Assembly: GCA_028823105.1 (NCBI GenBank)
Contig: JAPKCC010000007.1
Span: 1 to 55,539, forward strand
DNA length: 55,539 nt
Direction: 5' to 3'
DNA from: Phycisphaerales bacterium
GTDB taxonomy: Bacteria > Planctomycetota > Phycisphaerae > Phycisphaerales > SM1A02
Each line of letters begins with the position of its first letter. Position 1 is the stretch's first letter. Shown here piece by piece: positions 32,062 to 42,196 of the stretch. A program made the translations under genes and the position numbers. Below the pieces are notes generated by a model, which saw only the letters and a list, made by a program, of their open reading frames with translations, did not search any database and was not told where the DNA came from.

Positions 32062-33102
32062 ATGCTGAACGTGGTCGTGATCGGCGCGACCGGCTATGCC
32101 GGTGCAGAACTGGTCTCCATCCTGCTCGGACATCCCGAAGTCCGCCTGGCAATGTTGACGGGGTCGTCCCGAAATGCGGAGGGAACCCGAGATCTCTCGG
32201 ATCTTCACCCGCGATTCCGAGGCGGTCCCCCGCTTCCGATCGAGAATCTCAACCTCGATGCGATCGAAGCGGCCCGGCCCGACGCGGTCCTGCTCGCCAC
32301 CCCGCACGAGGCGAGCCTTGAGTTGGCCGTCTGGTTGCATGATCGTGGCATTCGAGTGCTTGATCTCTCCGCCGCGTTCCGACTCCCCGACTGTTCCCTC
32401 TACCCGACGCATTACGACTTCGAACATGATCGGCCGGACCTCCTCGACGCCGCGACCTACGGACTCGCCGAACTCAACGCCACCGCCATCCGTGAGTCGA
32501 TGTTCATCGCCGTTCCCGGGTGCTACCCCACGTCGTTCCTCTTGCCGGTCCTGCCGCTGGTGCACGCTGGTCTCGTAGATCTCCTCGAACCCGCGATCAT
32601 CGACGCGACCAGCGGGGTGAGCGGTGCGGGCCGAAAGGTCCAAGGACATACGTCCTTCTGCGAAGTCAGCCTTCAGGCCTACGCCGCCCTCGGTCACCGT
32701 CATCAACCGGAGATGGCATGCCACGCCGGTCTGGATGTCCTCTTCACGCCCCATCTGGGCGCCTTCGAACGTGGCATCCTCTCGACGATCCATCTGAAAC
32801 TCGCCAACCACGCGACCCCCTCGGATGCTCGCGAGGTGCTCGAGTCGACCTATTCCGAGGAACCGGGCGTGGTGGTGCTCGATTCCGGCCGGTGGCCGAG
32901 CGTCTCCGCGGTCCGCGGCACGAATCGCTGCGACATCGGGCTGGTCGGCGCGCCCGCCCACCGCCGCCTCATGATCTCCAGCGCCATCGACAATCTGGTC
33001 AGAGGCGCCGCCGGGCAGGCGGTTCAATGCCTCAACCTCTCCTGCGGCCTTCCGATCAACACCGGACTCCTCCACCGCGAACGGTACGCGGAGCACTCAT
33101 GA
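32062..33102 (+). CDS. argC: N-acetyl-gamma-glutamyl-phosphate reductase
   Basis: ArgC reduces N-acetylglutamyl phosphate to the semialdehyde with NADPH, the third step of arginine synthesis. The dinucleotide loop is VIGATGYAGAELVSIL at the N-terminus and the catalytic cysteine is C154 in VPGCYPTSFLLPVLPL. Also present are SGVSGAGRKV, HRHQPEM and the C-terminal NLVRGAAGQAVQCLNL. Length 346 aa is normal. Its stop overlaps the argB ATG (ATGA). Confidence 0.96.
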   Translation: MLNVVVIGATGYAGAELVSILLGHPEVRLAMLTGSSRNAEGTRDLSDLHPRFRGGPPLPIENLNLDAIEAARPDAVLLATPHEASLELAVWLHDRGIRVLDLSAAFRLPDCSLYPTHYDFEHDRPDLLDAATYGLAELNATAIRESMFIAVPGCYPTSFLLPVLPLVHAGLVDLLEPAIIDATSGVSGAGRKVQGHTSFCEVSLQAYAALGHRHQPEMACHAGLDVLFTPHLGAFERGILSTIHLKLANHATPSDAREVLESTYSEEPGVVVLDSGRWPSVSAVRGTNRCDIGLVGAPAHRRLMISSAIDNLVRGAAGQAVQCLNLSCGLPINTGLLHRERYAEHS

Positions 33103-33971
33103 CCTCGACACCACGACCGCACATCAACCCCGTGGTGGTGAAAGTCGGCGGCGCCTTGCTGGACACCCCGGACGCACGGTCCACGTTCCTCGACCGATTC
33201 GCGGAAGCGGCGAACGCCGGCGCGCCGCTGGCCCTGGTGCACGGCGGAGGCGCGGCGGTCGATCGGCATCTCGACCGCCTCGGCGTGGTCACCGAGCGGC
33301 GGGACGGCATTCGCATCACCCCCCCGGAACTCATGCCCGAAATCGCCGCGATCCTTGTCGGACAGGTCTCGACCGGGCTGTTGTCCGAACTCCGCGCCCG
33401 CGGAACGATCGCATCGGCCCTCCGACTCGCCGACGATGAAGGCATCAAGGTCGAGCGTCTGAACCGGAACTTCGACCCCGGAGCGGTGGGAACGGTGACC
33501 GGTGGGCACGCGACGCTCTTGAGAAATCTCATCGCCTCGGGACGAGTCCCCTTGATTGCCTCGATCGGAATGCTTGAGGACGGCACCCTTCTCAACGTCA
33601 ACGCGGACGACGCGGCCAGTGGCGTGGCCCGAACGGTGGGCGCCCGCGCCTTGCTTCTCCTCACCGATGTGCCGGGCGTACTCGACGCACACGGAAGCGT
33701 CATTCGAACCCTCGATTCCAAGGCAATCAAGCGAGCCATCCGCGACGGCATCATCACCGGCGGCATGATCCCGAAGGTCGAGGCTGCCTTGTCGGCGGCC
33801 GCGGACGCCAGATGCCCAGTGGTCATCGGAAGCTGGTCGGACGCTCGCGTCCTTTCACACCCACTCGCGGCCGACACCATCGCCACGTCGATTCTCCCAC
33901 CAACAACGATCGAAACGAACCAACCCTGGTCGCCGACCCCCGTCGACCTCGTCTCCGGGACTCCCGCATGA
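33099..33971 (+). CDS. argB: Acetylglutamate kinase
   Basis: ArgB phosphorylates N-acetylglutamate, usually the feedback-controlled step. The amino-acid-kinase fold is shown by VVKVGGALLD, LVHGGGAAVDRHLDRLG, RDGIRITPPE, GTVTGG, IASIGMLEDGTLLNVNADDAASGVARTVGARALLLLTDVPGVLD (landmarks) and ITGGMIPKVEAAL. The length of 290 aa is standard. I cannot tell from the sequence whether it is arginine-inhibited. It overlaps argC and argF by four bases at each end. Confidence 0.96.
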   Translation: MTSTPRPHINPVVVKVGGALLDTPDARSTFLDRFAEAANAGAPLALVHGGGAAVDRHLDRLGVVTERRDGIRITPPELMPEIAAILVGQVSTGLLSELRARGTIASALRLADDEGIKVERLNRNFDPGAVGTVTGGHATLLRNLIASGRVPLIASIGMLEDGTLLNVNADDAASGVARTVGARALLLLTDVPGVLDAHGSVIRTLDSKAIKRAIRDGIITGGMIPKVEAALSAAADARCPVVIGSWSDARVLSHPLAADTIATSILPPTTIETNQPWSPTPVDLVSGTPA

Positions 33972-34963
33972 CCGCTCCGACCCTCACCAATTCCGTGCCC
34001 CATCGCCAGCCCCCTCGAGTTGAACTCGCGGAGACCTTGGAGCTCCCTTCCGTGTCTGGCGACCTCCTGTGCATTGGAGATCTGGATGGCCCAACCATCA
34101 TCGAGATGCTCGATCTGGCGATCGAACTCAAGGCCGACCCCGCGAAATTCTCCAATTCCCTCACCGGGATGAGCATCGCCTTGATCTTCGAGAAACCATC
34201 GCTCCGAACCCGAGCGAGCCTCGAGGTCGGAATCCACCGACTCGGTGGCCAATCCGTGGTCTTCGATCAGCAGGATTCTCCGATCGGCGTCCGCGAGAGC
34301 GTTCACGACCTCGGCCGCAACCTAGAACGATGGTTCGACGCGGTGGCGGCTCGAGTGCACCGGCATGAGGTCGTCGAAGAACTCGCGAGCCACTGCGACG
34401 TTCCGGTGGTGAACACCCTCAGCGATCGCCACCACCCCTGTCAGGCGCTCGCGGACCTGCTCACCCTGCACGAGCGCGGCCTCGTGCTCGCCGATTCTCA
34501 CATCGCCTTCGTCGGGGACGGAAACAACGTCTGTCATTCGCTCATTCAGGCGATGGTCGCGGTTGGCGGCCGGATCACGGTGATCTCCCCGGACGACCAC
34601 GGGCCGGATCCCAAGGTCATCGATGACGCACGGATCCTGGCCGCTCGCACCGGAGCCGAGATCGTCGTCACGTCGGATCCAGACCAGGTCGCGGGCGTCG
34701 ATGCGATCTACACCGACTCCTGGATCTCGATGGGCGAAGACCAGAATCCTGAAAAAATCGCTTCCCTCGCTCGATTCCGGGTCGATGCCGCCTTGATGGC
34801 GACCGCCGGCCCGAAGGCAATCTTCATGCACTGCCTCCCCGCCCATCGCGGCGAAGAGGTGACCGCCGAAGTCATCGACGGTCGGGCCTCGGTGGTCTTC
34901 GATCAAGCCGAGAACCGCCTGCATGCTCAGAACGCTTGGCTCGTCGCTCGACTTGCACGTTGA
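33968..34963 (+). CDS. argF: Ornithine carbamoyltransferase
   Basis: ArgF joins ornithine and carbamoyl phosphate to citrulline. Carbamoyl-phosphate residues are seen in [15 protein letters not shown], with [11 protein letters not shown] in the middle and ornithine-side motifs [10 protein letters not shown] and [13 protein letters not shown] near the end. The N-terminus carries an extra 30 residues before the usual start of homology. The length is 331 aa. argD is absent from this operon, so ornithine formation also needs an aminotransferase encoded elsewhere. Confidence 0.95.
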   Translation: MTAPTLTNSVPHRQPPRVELAETLELPSVSGDLLCIGDLDGPTIIEMLDLAIELKADPAKFSNSLTGMSIALIFEKPSLRTRASLEVGIHRLGGQSVVFDQQDSPIGVRESVHDLGRNLERWFDAVAARVHRHEVVEELASHCDVPVVNTLSDRHHPCQALADLLTLHERGLVLADSHIAFVGDGNNVCHSLIQAMVAVGGRITVISPDDHGPDPKVIDDARILAARTGAEIVVTSDPDQVAGVDAIYTDSWISMGEDQNPEKIASLARFRVDAALMATAGPKAIFMHCLPAHRGEEVTAEVIDGRASVVFDQAENRLHAQNAWLVARLAR

Positions 34964-35042
34964 GCCCGTCCGTGTTTCCGCTCTCTCGTCGTGGGACGAA
35001 CCCAACGACATCCTCCTGATGCCACGAACAAGGTTGAACCAG

Positions 35043-36290
35043 ATGTCCGAATCACCGAAGAAAATCGCCCTCGCCTATTCCGGCGGCCTCGACACCAGCG
35101 TGATGATCCCTTGGCTTCTCGAAAACCATCCGGGCTGCGAGATCTATGCGGTGGTGGGCGACGTGGGACAAAACCCCGCCGAACTCGACGGCATTGAGGA
35201 AAAGGCGCTGGCCAGCGGCGCCGTGCACTGCGAAGTCGCGGACCTGAAGCAGACGTTCCTCGAGGACTTCGCCTTCCCGATGGCGATCAGCGGCGCTGTC
35301 TACGAAGGCCGCTACCTTCTCGGAACTGCGATCGCCCGTCCGATCATCGCCCAGGCCCAGGTCCTCTACGCCCGTCGTATGGGATGCACTGCGGTCGCAC
35401 ACGGTTGCACCGGCAAGGGCAACGATCAGGTTCGATTCGAAAGCACGTTCGCGGCGCTCGCGCCCGATCTTGAGGTCATCGCACCGTGGCGTCACTGGGA
35501 GATCCGGAGTCGCGAGGAGGCCCTCGACTACCTCGCCGCCCGAGGTTTCAGCTGCAGTGCGAGCCGCGAGAAGATCTATTCCCGCGACGAGAACATCTGG
35601 CACATCAGCCACGAGGGAGGCGAACTCGAAGATCCGTGGAACGAACCGCCCGCCGATGTCTGGACCCGCACCGTCGATCCACTTCAAGCACCTGACCAAC
35701 CCGGGGGCGTGGTCATCACCTTCCAGAAAGGTGTGCCCGTGGCACTGGACGGTCAGGATCTCGGCGCGGTCGATCTGCTCACCGGTCTCAACGAACTCGG
35801 AAGCGCCCACGGCGTCGGAAGAATCGACATTGTCGAGAACCGACTGGTCGGCATGAAGAGCCGGGGTTGCTACGAAACACCGGGCGGCACGATTCTGATG
35901 GAGGCGTTGCGAGGCCTCGAGGAGATGGTCCTGGATCGGAACACGCTGCGGCTTCGTGAGCGACTGGCGCACGATTTCACCGACCTCGTCTACGACGGAC
36001 AATGGTGGACTCCGGCTCGGAAGGCCATGATGGCCGCCTTCGAGTCGATCGCGACGAGACTCGATGGCGATATCGAGATTCGAGTCTCGAAGGGCGTGGC
36101 GACCACCCTTCGGCGCCGGAGTCCGAACTCCCTCTACTCGGAGTCGTTCGCCACCTTCGGCGCCGACGACGTCTACGATCAGTCGCACGCAGAAGGGTTC
36201 ATCCGACTCTTCTCGCTCCCCAGCCGCATCGCGGCCCTGAAGTCGCAGGAATTGATCCCCGAGCCCACCCCCACCGGAACCGTTTCGTGA
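35043..36290 (+). CDS. argG: Argininosuccinate synthase
   Basis: ArgG condenses citrulline and aspartate with ATP. The PP-loop is [18 protein letters not shown] at the N-terminus. [45 protein letters not shown] and [27 protein letters not shown] (landmarks) are family signatures. Length 415 aa is usual. An in-frame ATG at 35022 is possible, but homology begins at [10 protein letters not shown]. The stop overlaps the GTG of argH in GTGA. Confidence 0.96.
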   Translation: MSESPKKIALAYSGGLDTSVMIPWLLENHPGCEIYAVVGDVGQNPAELDGIEEKALASGAVHCEVADLKQTFLEDFAFPMAISGAVYEGRYLLGTAIARPIIAQAQVLYARRMGCTAVAHGCTGKGNDQVRFESTFAALAPDLEVIAPWRHWEIRSREEALDYLAARGFSCSASREKIYSRDENIWHISHEGGELEDPWNEPPADVWTRTVDPLQAPDQPGGVVITFQKGVPVALDGQDLGAVDLLTGLNELGSAHGVGRIDIVENRLVGMKSRGCYETPGGTILMEALRGLEEMVLDRNTLRLRERLAHDFTDLVYDGQWWTPARKAMMAAFESIATRLDGDIEIRVSKGVATTLRRRSPNSLYSESFATFGADDVYDQSHAEGFIRLFSLPSRIAALKSQELIPEPTPTGTVS

Positions 36291-38182
36291 CTCCTTCGAA
36301 CCTGGACATCCTGGAGCCCGTTCGACGAGAGGCGTTGTGGAGCGGACGGCTCAGTGGCGAAGTACACGACCTCTTCAAGGTCTTCAACGATTCACTTCCC
36401 TTCGATCGCCGTCTCTTTCTGCAGGATGTCGCGGGGTCCGCGGCGTGGGCACGAGCGCTCGAACACGCCAAGGTGCTTGAGACCGGCGAACGAATCCAGA
36501 TCGAAGAGGCCCTCGAGGATCTGGCCCGGTGTGTCGCCGAGTCGCCCGCCGTCTTGATCGACGCCGACGACGAAGACATTCACTCCTTCGTGGAACGTGA
36601 ACTCGTCGCGAGAGTCGGCGACCTCGGCAAAAAGCTCCATACCGGCCGGAGTCGAAACGACCAAGTGGCGACGGATCTTCGGCTCTGGACGATGGAGGCG
36701 CTTGACCACCGAATCGGAGAGCTCCAGGCGGTGATCACGGCACTGGTCGAACTCGCACGACGCGAGCAGTCCACGGTGTTCCCCGGGTACACCCATCTTC
36801 AACGCGCCCAACCCATCCTCTTCGCCCATTGGTGCCTCGCGTACGTAGAGATGCTTCGTCGCGATCTCGGTCGAATGGCCGACGCACGAAGCCGGGCCTC
36901 CGTCTGTCCGCTCGGCTGTGCCGCCCTCACCGGAACCGCCTACGACATTGATCGCGAGGCGATCGCCGTCGATCTCGGATTCCGCGCCGCCGCCGCCAAC
37001 AGCCTCGACGCGGTGAGCGATCGAGACTTCGTGATCGAATCGCTCTCCGGCATCTCGGTGACCTCCGTCCATCTCTCCCGGATGGCCGAAGACCTCGTCT
37101 TCTACAGTTCGGGTGAAGCGCGACTGCTCGAACTGCCGGATGGACTTTGTTCCGGCTCCTCGATCATGCCACAGAAGAAGAACCCCGACGCCCTCGAACT
37201 GATTCGGGGTAAGTGCGGGATGCAGATCGGCCGGCTGGTGGGACTGATGACCACCATGAAGGCGCTTCCGCTGGCCTACAACAAGGACATGCAGGAGGAC
37301 AAGGTCCCGCTCTTCGATGCGATGGACGAACTGTCCATCTGCCTCCGGGTTCTCCCGCCACTGCTCGATGGCATCACGGTCCGTCGCGAGAATGCTCGAG
37401 CGGCGGCGATCGGCGATTTCGCCAACGCGACCGAACTCGCGGACCACCTCGTGACCCGGGGGGTGCCGTTCCGGGACGCCCACCATCAGGTGGGTCGACT
37501 CGTCGCGGAGGCGATCGGGCGAGGACTTTCGCTCGAAGAACTCAGCCTGAGCGAGATCAACGCGCACGCTCCCGCCGCCGACGAACAGGTGTTCGTCGAT
37601 CTCACGGTTGATGCCGCGCTCGAAAAACGAGCCTCGATCGGAGGCACCTCTCCGGAACAGATCGCCACCCGCATCGCGAGGCTCCAAAGCCCCGTGCGAA
37701 ATTCGCGGCCGGTCGGTTCCATCGCCATTCGAACCGCCCGAGTCTCGGATCTCGCGGATCTCAAGCGACTCATTGATCTCTGGGCGGACGCGGGAGAGAA
37801 TCTCCCGAGAAGCGAGGAGGAGATCCTCCAGTCGATCGGCGAATTCACCGTCGCGACCGAGGACGACAAAGTAGTCGGATGCGGCGCCCTCTGGCTTTAC
37901 ACCCCGACCCTCGCCGAGATCCGGTCGGTCGGAGTCGACCCCGAGTGCCAGGGCGGTGGCGTGGGAAGCAGGATCGTCGAGCACCTCGCCCTGAATGCCC
38001 GCCGCCTTCGAATCGAACGCGTCTTCGTACTGACCCGAGCGCCTCGGTTCTTCGAGCGGCTCGAATTCAAGACGGTGAGCGTCAACGGACTCCCAGAGAA
38101 GATCCTCAAGGACTGCGCCCGGTGCCCGAAGAAGCACTGTTGCGACGAAATCGCGATGGTCCGGACCACCTGGAGCGAGTGA
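36287..38182 (+). CDS. argH: Argininosuccinate lyase fused to N-acetylglutamate synthase domain, ArgH(A)
   Basis: This 631-residue fusion has two parts. Residues 1 to about 470 are argininosuccinate lyase: [39 protein letters not shown], and the fumarase-superfamily signature [20 protein letters not shown]. Residues about 478-631 are a GNAT acetyltransferase of the short ArgA type: [19 protein letters not shown], the acetyl-CoA loop [18 protein letters not shown] near 550-566, [10 protein letters not shown], and a terminal cysteine motif [16 protein letters not shown] near 609-624. Similar ArgH(A) fusions are known from Vibrio and Moritella. The GTG at 36287 overlaps the argG stop. argJ follows after 34 bp, so the cell may have two routes to N-acetylglutamate. 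Confidence 0.93.
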   Translation: MTPSNLDILEPVRREALWSGRLSGEVHDLFKVFNDSLPFDRRLFLQDVAGSAAWARALEHAKVLETGERIQIEEALEDLARCVAESPAVLIDADDEDIHSFVERELVARVGDLGKKLHTGRSRNDQVATDLRLWTMEALDHRIGELQAVITALVELARREQSTVFPGYTHLQRAQPILFAHWCLAYVEMLRRDLGRMADARSRASVCPLGCAALTGTAYDIDREAIAVDLGFRAAAANSLDAVSDRDFVIESLSGISVTSVHLSRMAEDLVFYSSGEARLLELPDGLCSGSSIMPQKKNPDALELIRGKCGMQIGRLVGLMTTMKALPLAYNKDMQEDKVPLFDAMDELSICLRVLPPLLDGITVRRENARAAAIGDFANATELADHLVTRGVPFRDAHHQVGRLVAEAIGRGLSLEELSLSEINAHAPAADEQVFVDLTVDAALEKRASIGGTSPEQIATRIARLQSPVRNSRPVGSIAIRTARVSDLADLKRLIDLWADAGENLPRSEEEILQSIGEFTVATEDDKVVGCGALWLYTPTLAEIRSVGVDPECQGGGVGSRIVEHLALNARRLRIERVFVLTRAPRFFERLEFKTVSVNGLPEKILKDCARCPKKHCCDEIAMVRTTWSE

Positions 38183-38216
38183 GCGGGTCGGGATCCTGCC
38201 TCGGAGATCGAGCACC

Positions 38217-39428
38217 ATGCAGACACCTCATCATCGTGCCGGACTCCGGCTTCCGTCCGACCTCCCAAGAGGATTCTCCGCCGCGACCGCGCGAGTCGGA
38301 ATTCGCCAGGGGGAAGGCGATGATCTGGCGGTGATCGCCGCGGATCACCGGTGTCCGGCGGCGGCGGTCTTCACAAAAAACCGGTTTGCCGCCTCGCCGA
38401 TCCGACTGAGCCGTCGGCACCTGGTATCGACCGGTGGTCACGCCCGTGCCATTCTTATCAACGCCGGCTGTGCCAACGCCGCCACCGGTGATCGCGGTGA
38501 TCGAGATGCCGCGTCCAGTGCCGCCTGCCTGGCGGGTGAACTGGGCTGCTCGATCGAGGAGATCTTGGTCAACTCGACCGGTGTCATCGGTCGGCACCTG
38601 CCGATCGATGCGATTCACGCCGGCATCCCGGGACTCGTCGCGAAGGCGTCTGACGCGGAGGTTGAGGCCGTCGCCCACGCCATCATGACCACCGACTCCG
38701 CGCCGAAGGCCGTCGAACGCACCATCGCGGCCAAAGACGGCGGAAAGATTCGGATCGTGGGAATCGCCAAGGGGTCTGGGATGATCCATCCGGACATGGC
38801 GACGATGATCGGGATCGTCCTCACCGATGCTCGGCTCCCACCCGACCAACTCGATCGGATGCTCCGACGCGCCATCGACAAATCTTTTCATCGAGTGAGC
38901 GTCGATGGAGACACCTCCACCAACGACTCGGTCTTCACCATGGCGAGCGGAATCGCTGGTGACGCCGCGGATCCATCGTTGCTCGAAGCATCGTTCGACG
39001 AGGTCTGCCTGTCGCTCGCCCGGATGATCGTCGCCGACGGCGAAGGTGCAAGCCGCGTACTCGAGGTGAAGGTGGTCAACGCGGCCAGCCAGATCGACGC
39101 GCGGGAGGTCGCCGAGACGATCGGAAGCAGTCTGCTCGTTCGAACCGCCGTGGCCGGAGGTGACCCGAACTGGGGGCGGATCATCGCGGCGCTCGGCCGG
39201 ACCGAGGCGACGTTCAACCCGGATCGAATCCGGGTGGAGGCGAATCTGGTTCCCCTCTTTGATCGCGGATCTCCGATCGAAGATCCAACGGACGCGGCCG
39301 CCAAGGCGTTCTCCGCCGAGCGGGTCCTGATTGGGATCGACCTCGCGGCAGGTACCGCGACCGAGACGTATCTCACCTGCGATCTGACCGCGGAGTACGT
39401 CAGAATCAACGCCGACTACTCAAGCTGA
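38217..39428 (+). CDS. argJ: Glutamate N-acetyltransferase (ornithine acetyltransferase) ArgJ
   Basis: ArgJ moves the acetyl group from N-acetylornithine to glutamate (the cyclic pathway), and some members also use acetyl-CoA. It is a self-cleaving N-terminal nucleophile enzyme. The cleavage site is just before T196 in KGSGMIHPDMATMIGIVL. Other landmarks are RDAAVFTKNRF-like AAAVFTKNRFAASP, NAGCANAATG, STGVIGRHLPIDAI, TTDSAPKAVERT, SVDGDTSTNDSVF and AGGDPNWGRIIAALGRT. The length of 403 aa is normal. It is the last gene of the operon. Confidence 0.96.
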   Translation: MQTPHHRAGLRLPSDLPRGFSAATARVGIRQGEGDDLAVIAADHRCPAAAVFTKNRFAASPIRLSRRHLVSTGGHARAILINAGCANAATGDRGDRDAASSAACLAGELGCSIEEILVNSTGVIGRHLPIDAIHAGIPGLVAKASDAEVEAVAHAIMTTDSAPKAVERTIAAKDGGKIRIVGIAKGSGMIHPDMATMIGIVLTDARLPPDQLDRMLRRAIDKSFHRVSVDGDTSTNDSVFTMASGIAGDAADPSLLEASFDEVCLSLARMIVADGEGASRVLEVKVVNAASQIDAREVAETIGSSLLVRTAVAGGDPNWGRIIAALGRTEATFNPDRIRVEANLVPLFDRGSPIEDPTDAAAKAFSAERVLIGIDLAAGTATETYLTCDLTAEYVRINADYSS

Positions 39429-39509
39429 GGTTGACACCTCTGCCGGCATCCCCTGCGGAGGCCCGATATAACCACTTTTTGTCTTTGTCCGACCAGATGA
39501 CGCCTCTAT

Positions 39510-39524
39510 TGAGACTGAGTCTCA
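39510..39524. promoter_or_regulatory. Fur-box-like 7-1-7 palindrome upstream of feoA
   Basis: TGAGACT G AGTCTCA is a perfect 7-1-7 inverted repeat, the geometry of the Fur box core TGATAATnATTATCA. It overlaps a possible promoter: TTGAGA at 39509-39514 and extended -10 TGCTAACAT at 39531-39539. It lies 33 bp before feoA, as expected for iron-dependent repression. Confidence 0.7.
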
Positions 39525-39557
39525 TTTCCGTGCTAACATGCCGGAAGAGAACCTCTT

Positions 39558-39920
39558 ATGACCTTTCAACAGCACAAAACTACGCCGGCACCACCGTCCA
39601 TCGAGACGGTAGACGCTGCTCGTTTGGAATCCTCGGCCTCGCGTGGGGCCCAGCCCGCCAGCCAAGGCCAACGACGTCCCCTGACCCTTTGCCCCGCCGG
39701 GTGCCGAGCGACGATTCATACCGATGAACTCGATCTGGACGCTCGGACCATGCTTGAAGCCATGGGCGTCGAACACGGATGCGAAGTCGAAATCTGCAAG
39801 GTGGGATCACCCTGCATTCTCCGGATCGAATCGACTCGTTTCGGCGTGGGACGCGAAGTGGCGTCCCGAATCACTGCCACGGTCACCGCGACCTTGCACG
39901 GGTCCGCGCTTCCGGGATGA
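39558..39920 (+). CDS. feoA: Ferrous iron transport protein A
   Basis: This 120-residue protein has a C-terminal SH3-like FeoA domain. Landmarks are LCPAGCRATIHTDELDLDARTMLEAMGVEHGCEVEICKVGSPCILRIESTRFGVGREVASRI (LEAMGVEHG and RFGVGREVA as key parts). About 40 extra residues of low complexity precede it. FeoA is a small cytoplasmic protein needed by FeoB. feoB starts 45 bp downstream. A possible seven-codon frame (39538-39561) ends on the feoA start. Confidence 0.88.
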   Translation: MTFQQHKTTPAPPSIETVDAARLESSASRGAQPASQGQRRPLTLCPAGCRATIHTDELDLDARTMLEAMGVEHGCEVEICKVGSPCILRIESTRFGVGREVASRITATVTATLHGSALPG

Positions 39921-39965
39921 TCATCCCGCGATTCGCCACACCGGTTCCCGCCACGCTTCATTGAA

Positions 39966-41960
39966 ATGCCCGCACACGTGAACGACCACGTCTCAACGCC
40001 GTCTTCCCCACCGGTCCCTGGTCGACAGGTGGCGCTGATCGGGAATCCGAATACCGGAAAGACCACGCTGTTCAACCGCCTCTGCGGCTTGAGGGCTCGA
40101 ACCGCCAACTATCCCGGATCTACGGCCGAGATGCGGATCGGACGATGCGACCGGGGAGACCAGAGACTCGAAATCGTCGACCTCCCCGGCATCTACGGGA
40201 TGGATCTCGACCTCCCTGAGAGTCGAATGTGCCGGGATTGCCTTGACGGCCGACTCGAAGAAACGCCGGACGCAATCCTGGTGGTGATCGACGCGACCGC
40301 GCCTGCGCGTGGCATCTCTCTGGCGATCGCGGCGATCGCCAGACGTCTTCCGACCGTGGTCGCGCTGAACATGGCGGATCTCGCGGCTCGTCGCGGACTC
40401 TCCTTCGACGAAGCAAAAATGGCCACGAAATTGGGCGTTCCGGTGGTGGCGATCAGCGGCCGAACCGGACGCGGCATGGACTCGCTGGTCGACGCACTTC
40501 ATACGGCGATTCCGGGCCACGCGGTGCTCCCGTTGCCCAGCGCCACCAACCTCGAACGAAGAGCGTGGATCGATGGCGTCATCGCGGAGAGCATGGGCGG
40601 CCACGATGCCGTGGGTTCCAGTCGTGACAGCGTCTTTGACCGACTCGACAAAGCGTTCACGCATCCCATCCTCGGGCTGGCGGTCTTTGTCGGTGTGATG
40701 GGCGTGTTGTTCTGGACGATCTTTTCACTCGCTGGCGTTCCGATGGATCTCATCGACGTCCTCTTCGAGAAGTTCGGCGGACTCGCGGCCGACGTCCTCC
40801 CCGCAGGCTCCGTCCGTGATTTGGTGGTCGACGGCATCATCGGCGGCGTGGCGGGCACCGTCGTTTTTCTTCCCCAGATCCTCATCCTGTTCTTCCTACT
40901 CGCCCTGCTGGAAGACACGGGGTATCTCGCGCGGGCCGCCTTCGTCATGGATCGAGTGATGTGCCGCTTCGGTCTTCCCGGCCAGGCCTTCGTCCCCATG
41001 CTCTCCAGCCACGCCTGCGCGCTGCCGGGAATCATGTCCGCCCGACTCGTACCGGATCGAGACGACCGGCTGGCGACGATCCTGGTTGCACCGTTCATGA
41101 GTTGCACCGCGCGCCTACCGGTCTACGTGCTGCTGATCGGGCTGCTCTTCGATGGCTCACCTTGGCTTGCTGGATTCGCCTTTGCGGGCTGCTACCTCCT
41201 CGGCGCCGCCGCGGCATTGATCTCCGCCTTCATCGCTCGACGCACGATCCTGCCCGGTCGATCACGACCGATGGTGCTCGAACTCCCTGCGTATCGACGC
41301 CCGAGCATTCGCAACGCCGTTCTGGTGAGTTGGGACCGTGGGATGGTGTTTCTCAAGAACGCCGGCACCGTCATCCTCGGCATCGTGATCGTGATGTGGT
41401 GGTTGAGTGCCTATCCCCGAGCCGAAACCCCAGAGAACGCGATCGCACTTCGATCGGAGGCCGCGAACATGATGGCCACCGCCCCCGCGGAAGCGGAGAA
41501 CCTCGAAGCAGAGGCGGAGCGACTCGAGCTCAACGCCCAGCAATCGGGTTCCTTCGCCGGACAAATCGGCAATTTCGCCCAGCCTTTATTCGCGCCATTG
41601 GGTGCGGACCGAACCCTGACCGTGGGCATCCTCACGAGTTTTCTCGCTCGAGAGGTCTTCGTTTCAAGCCTGGCGGTCTTGCAAGGAGGGGGTTCTGACG
41701 TCGACGATGACGAGAGCGTCCTCAAACTGGTCCGCGATGCCAAACGCCCTGACGGCTCACCGCTCTTCAACACCGCCACCGCCGCCTCCATGCTGGTGTT
41801 CTTCGTGCTGGCAATGCAGTGCCTGCCGACCCTCGCGGTCACTCGACGCGAGACCGGAAGTTGGAAGTGGCCGGCGCTCCAGTTCGCCTGGATGACCGGA
41901 CTGGCCTGGATTCTTTCCGCCCTCGTCTTCGCCGTGGTCACGGCGTCGACCACTCCCTGA
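39966..41960 (+). CDS. feoB: Ferrous iron transporter FeoB
   Basis: FeoB is the inner-membrane Fe(II) transporter with an N-terminal GTPase. G-motifs are GNPNTGKTT at residues 26-34, T in the switch region, DLPG at 72-75, and NMAD around 137-140. The membrane part has two Gate domains (FLPQILILFFLLALLEDTGYLARAAFVMDR and CALPGIMSARLVPDRDDRLATILVAPFMSCTARLPVY as landmarks). A loop of about 60 alanine/glutamate-rich residues (NMMATAPAEAENLEAEAERLE) precedes the last helices. The length of 664 aa is slightly below E. coli FeoB. It sits between feoA and a small Cys-rich membrane protein. Confidence 0.96.
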   Translation: MPAHVNDHVSTPSSPPVPGRQVALIGNPNTGKTTLFNRLCGLRARTANYPGSTAEMRIGRCDRGDQRLEIVDLPGIYGMDLDLPESRMCRDCLDGRLEETPDAILVVIDATAPARGISLAIAAIARRLPTVVALNMADLAARRGLSFDEAKMATKLGVPVVAISGRTGRGMDSLVDALHTAIPGHAVLPLPSATNLERRAWIDGVIAESMGGHDAVGSSRDSVFDRLDKAFTHPILGLAVFVGVMGVLFWTIFSLAGVPMDLIDVLFEKFGGLAADVLPAGSVRDLVVDGIIGGVAGTVVFLPQILILFFLLALLEDTGYLARAAFVMDRVMCRFGLPGQAFVPMLSSHACALPGIMSARLVPDRDDRLATILVAPFMSCTARLPVYVLLIGLLFDGSPWLAGFAFAGCYLLGAAAALISAFIARRTILPGRSRPMVLELPAYRRPSIRNAVLVSWDRGMVFLKNAGTVILGIVIVMWWLSAYPRAETPENAIALRSEAANMMATAPAEAENLEAEAERLELNAQQSGSFAGQIGNFAQPLFAPLGADRTLTVGILTSFLAREVFVSSLAVLQGGGSDVDDDESVLKLVRDAKRPDGSPLFNTATAASMLVFFVLAMQCLPTLAVTRRETGSWKWPALQFAWMTGLAWILSALVFAVVTASTTP

Positions 41961-41974
41961 GAGGACTCCGCATC

Positions 41975-42166
41975 ATGCCGATCAATGACTGGCAGTTCTG
42001 GTTCGTGAGCCTTCTGGCACTCGTGGCCCTCGCCTTCGTGGCGAAGCCGCTGTTTCCGATGAAATCCCGGCAGGCCCGTTGCGGGGGGTGCCCCTCGAAC
42101 CAAACGGAAGATGGCGAGACCGAGAAACGGGCGAGCCTCACCGTGGACGGCAAGCGGGTCGGCTGA
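41975..42166 (+). CDS. FeoB-associated Cys-rich membrane protein
   Basis: This 63-residue protein has one transmembrane helix (WFVSLLALVALAFVAKPLF) followed by a short tail with CGGC. A helix plus a Cys-Gly-Gly-Cys tail directly after feoB is the pattern of the FeoB-associated Cys-rich family, thought to assist or regulate FeoB. GAGAGGA lies nine bases before the ATG. It is 14 bp after feoB and surely co-transcribed. Confidence 0.8.
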   Translation: MPINDWQFWFVSLLALVALAFVAKPLFPMKSRQARCGGCPSNQTEDGETEKRASLTVDGKRVG

Positions 42167-42196
42167 TCCATGGTCCCGGGCGGACTTCGATGTGCT

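Noticed and set aside
36392-38218. Minus-strand open frame of 608 codons
   Set aside because: It is the antisense of argH(A); high GC keeps this frame open by chance.
39421-39480. Terminator after argJ
   Set aside because: CCTCTGC..GCGGAGG can form a stem with one wobble, but the T-run is about 15 bases away, so it is not a classical terminator.
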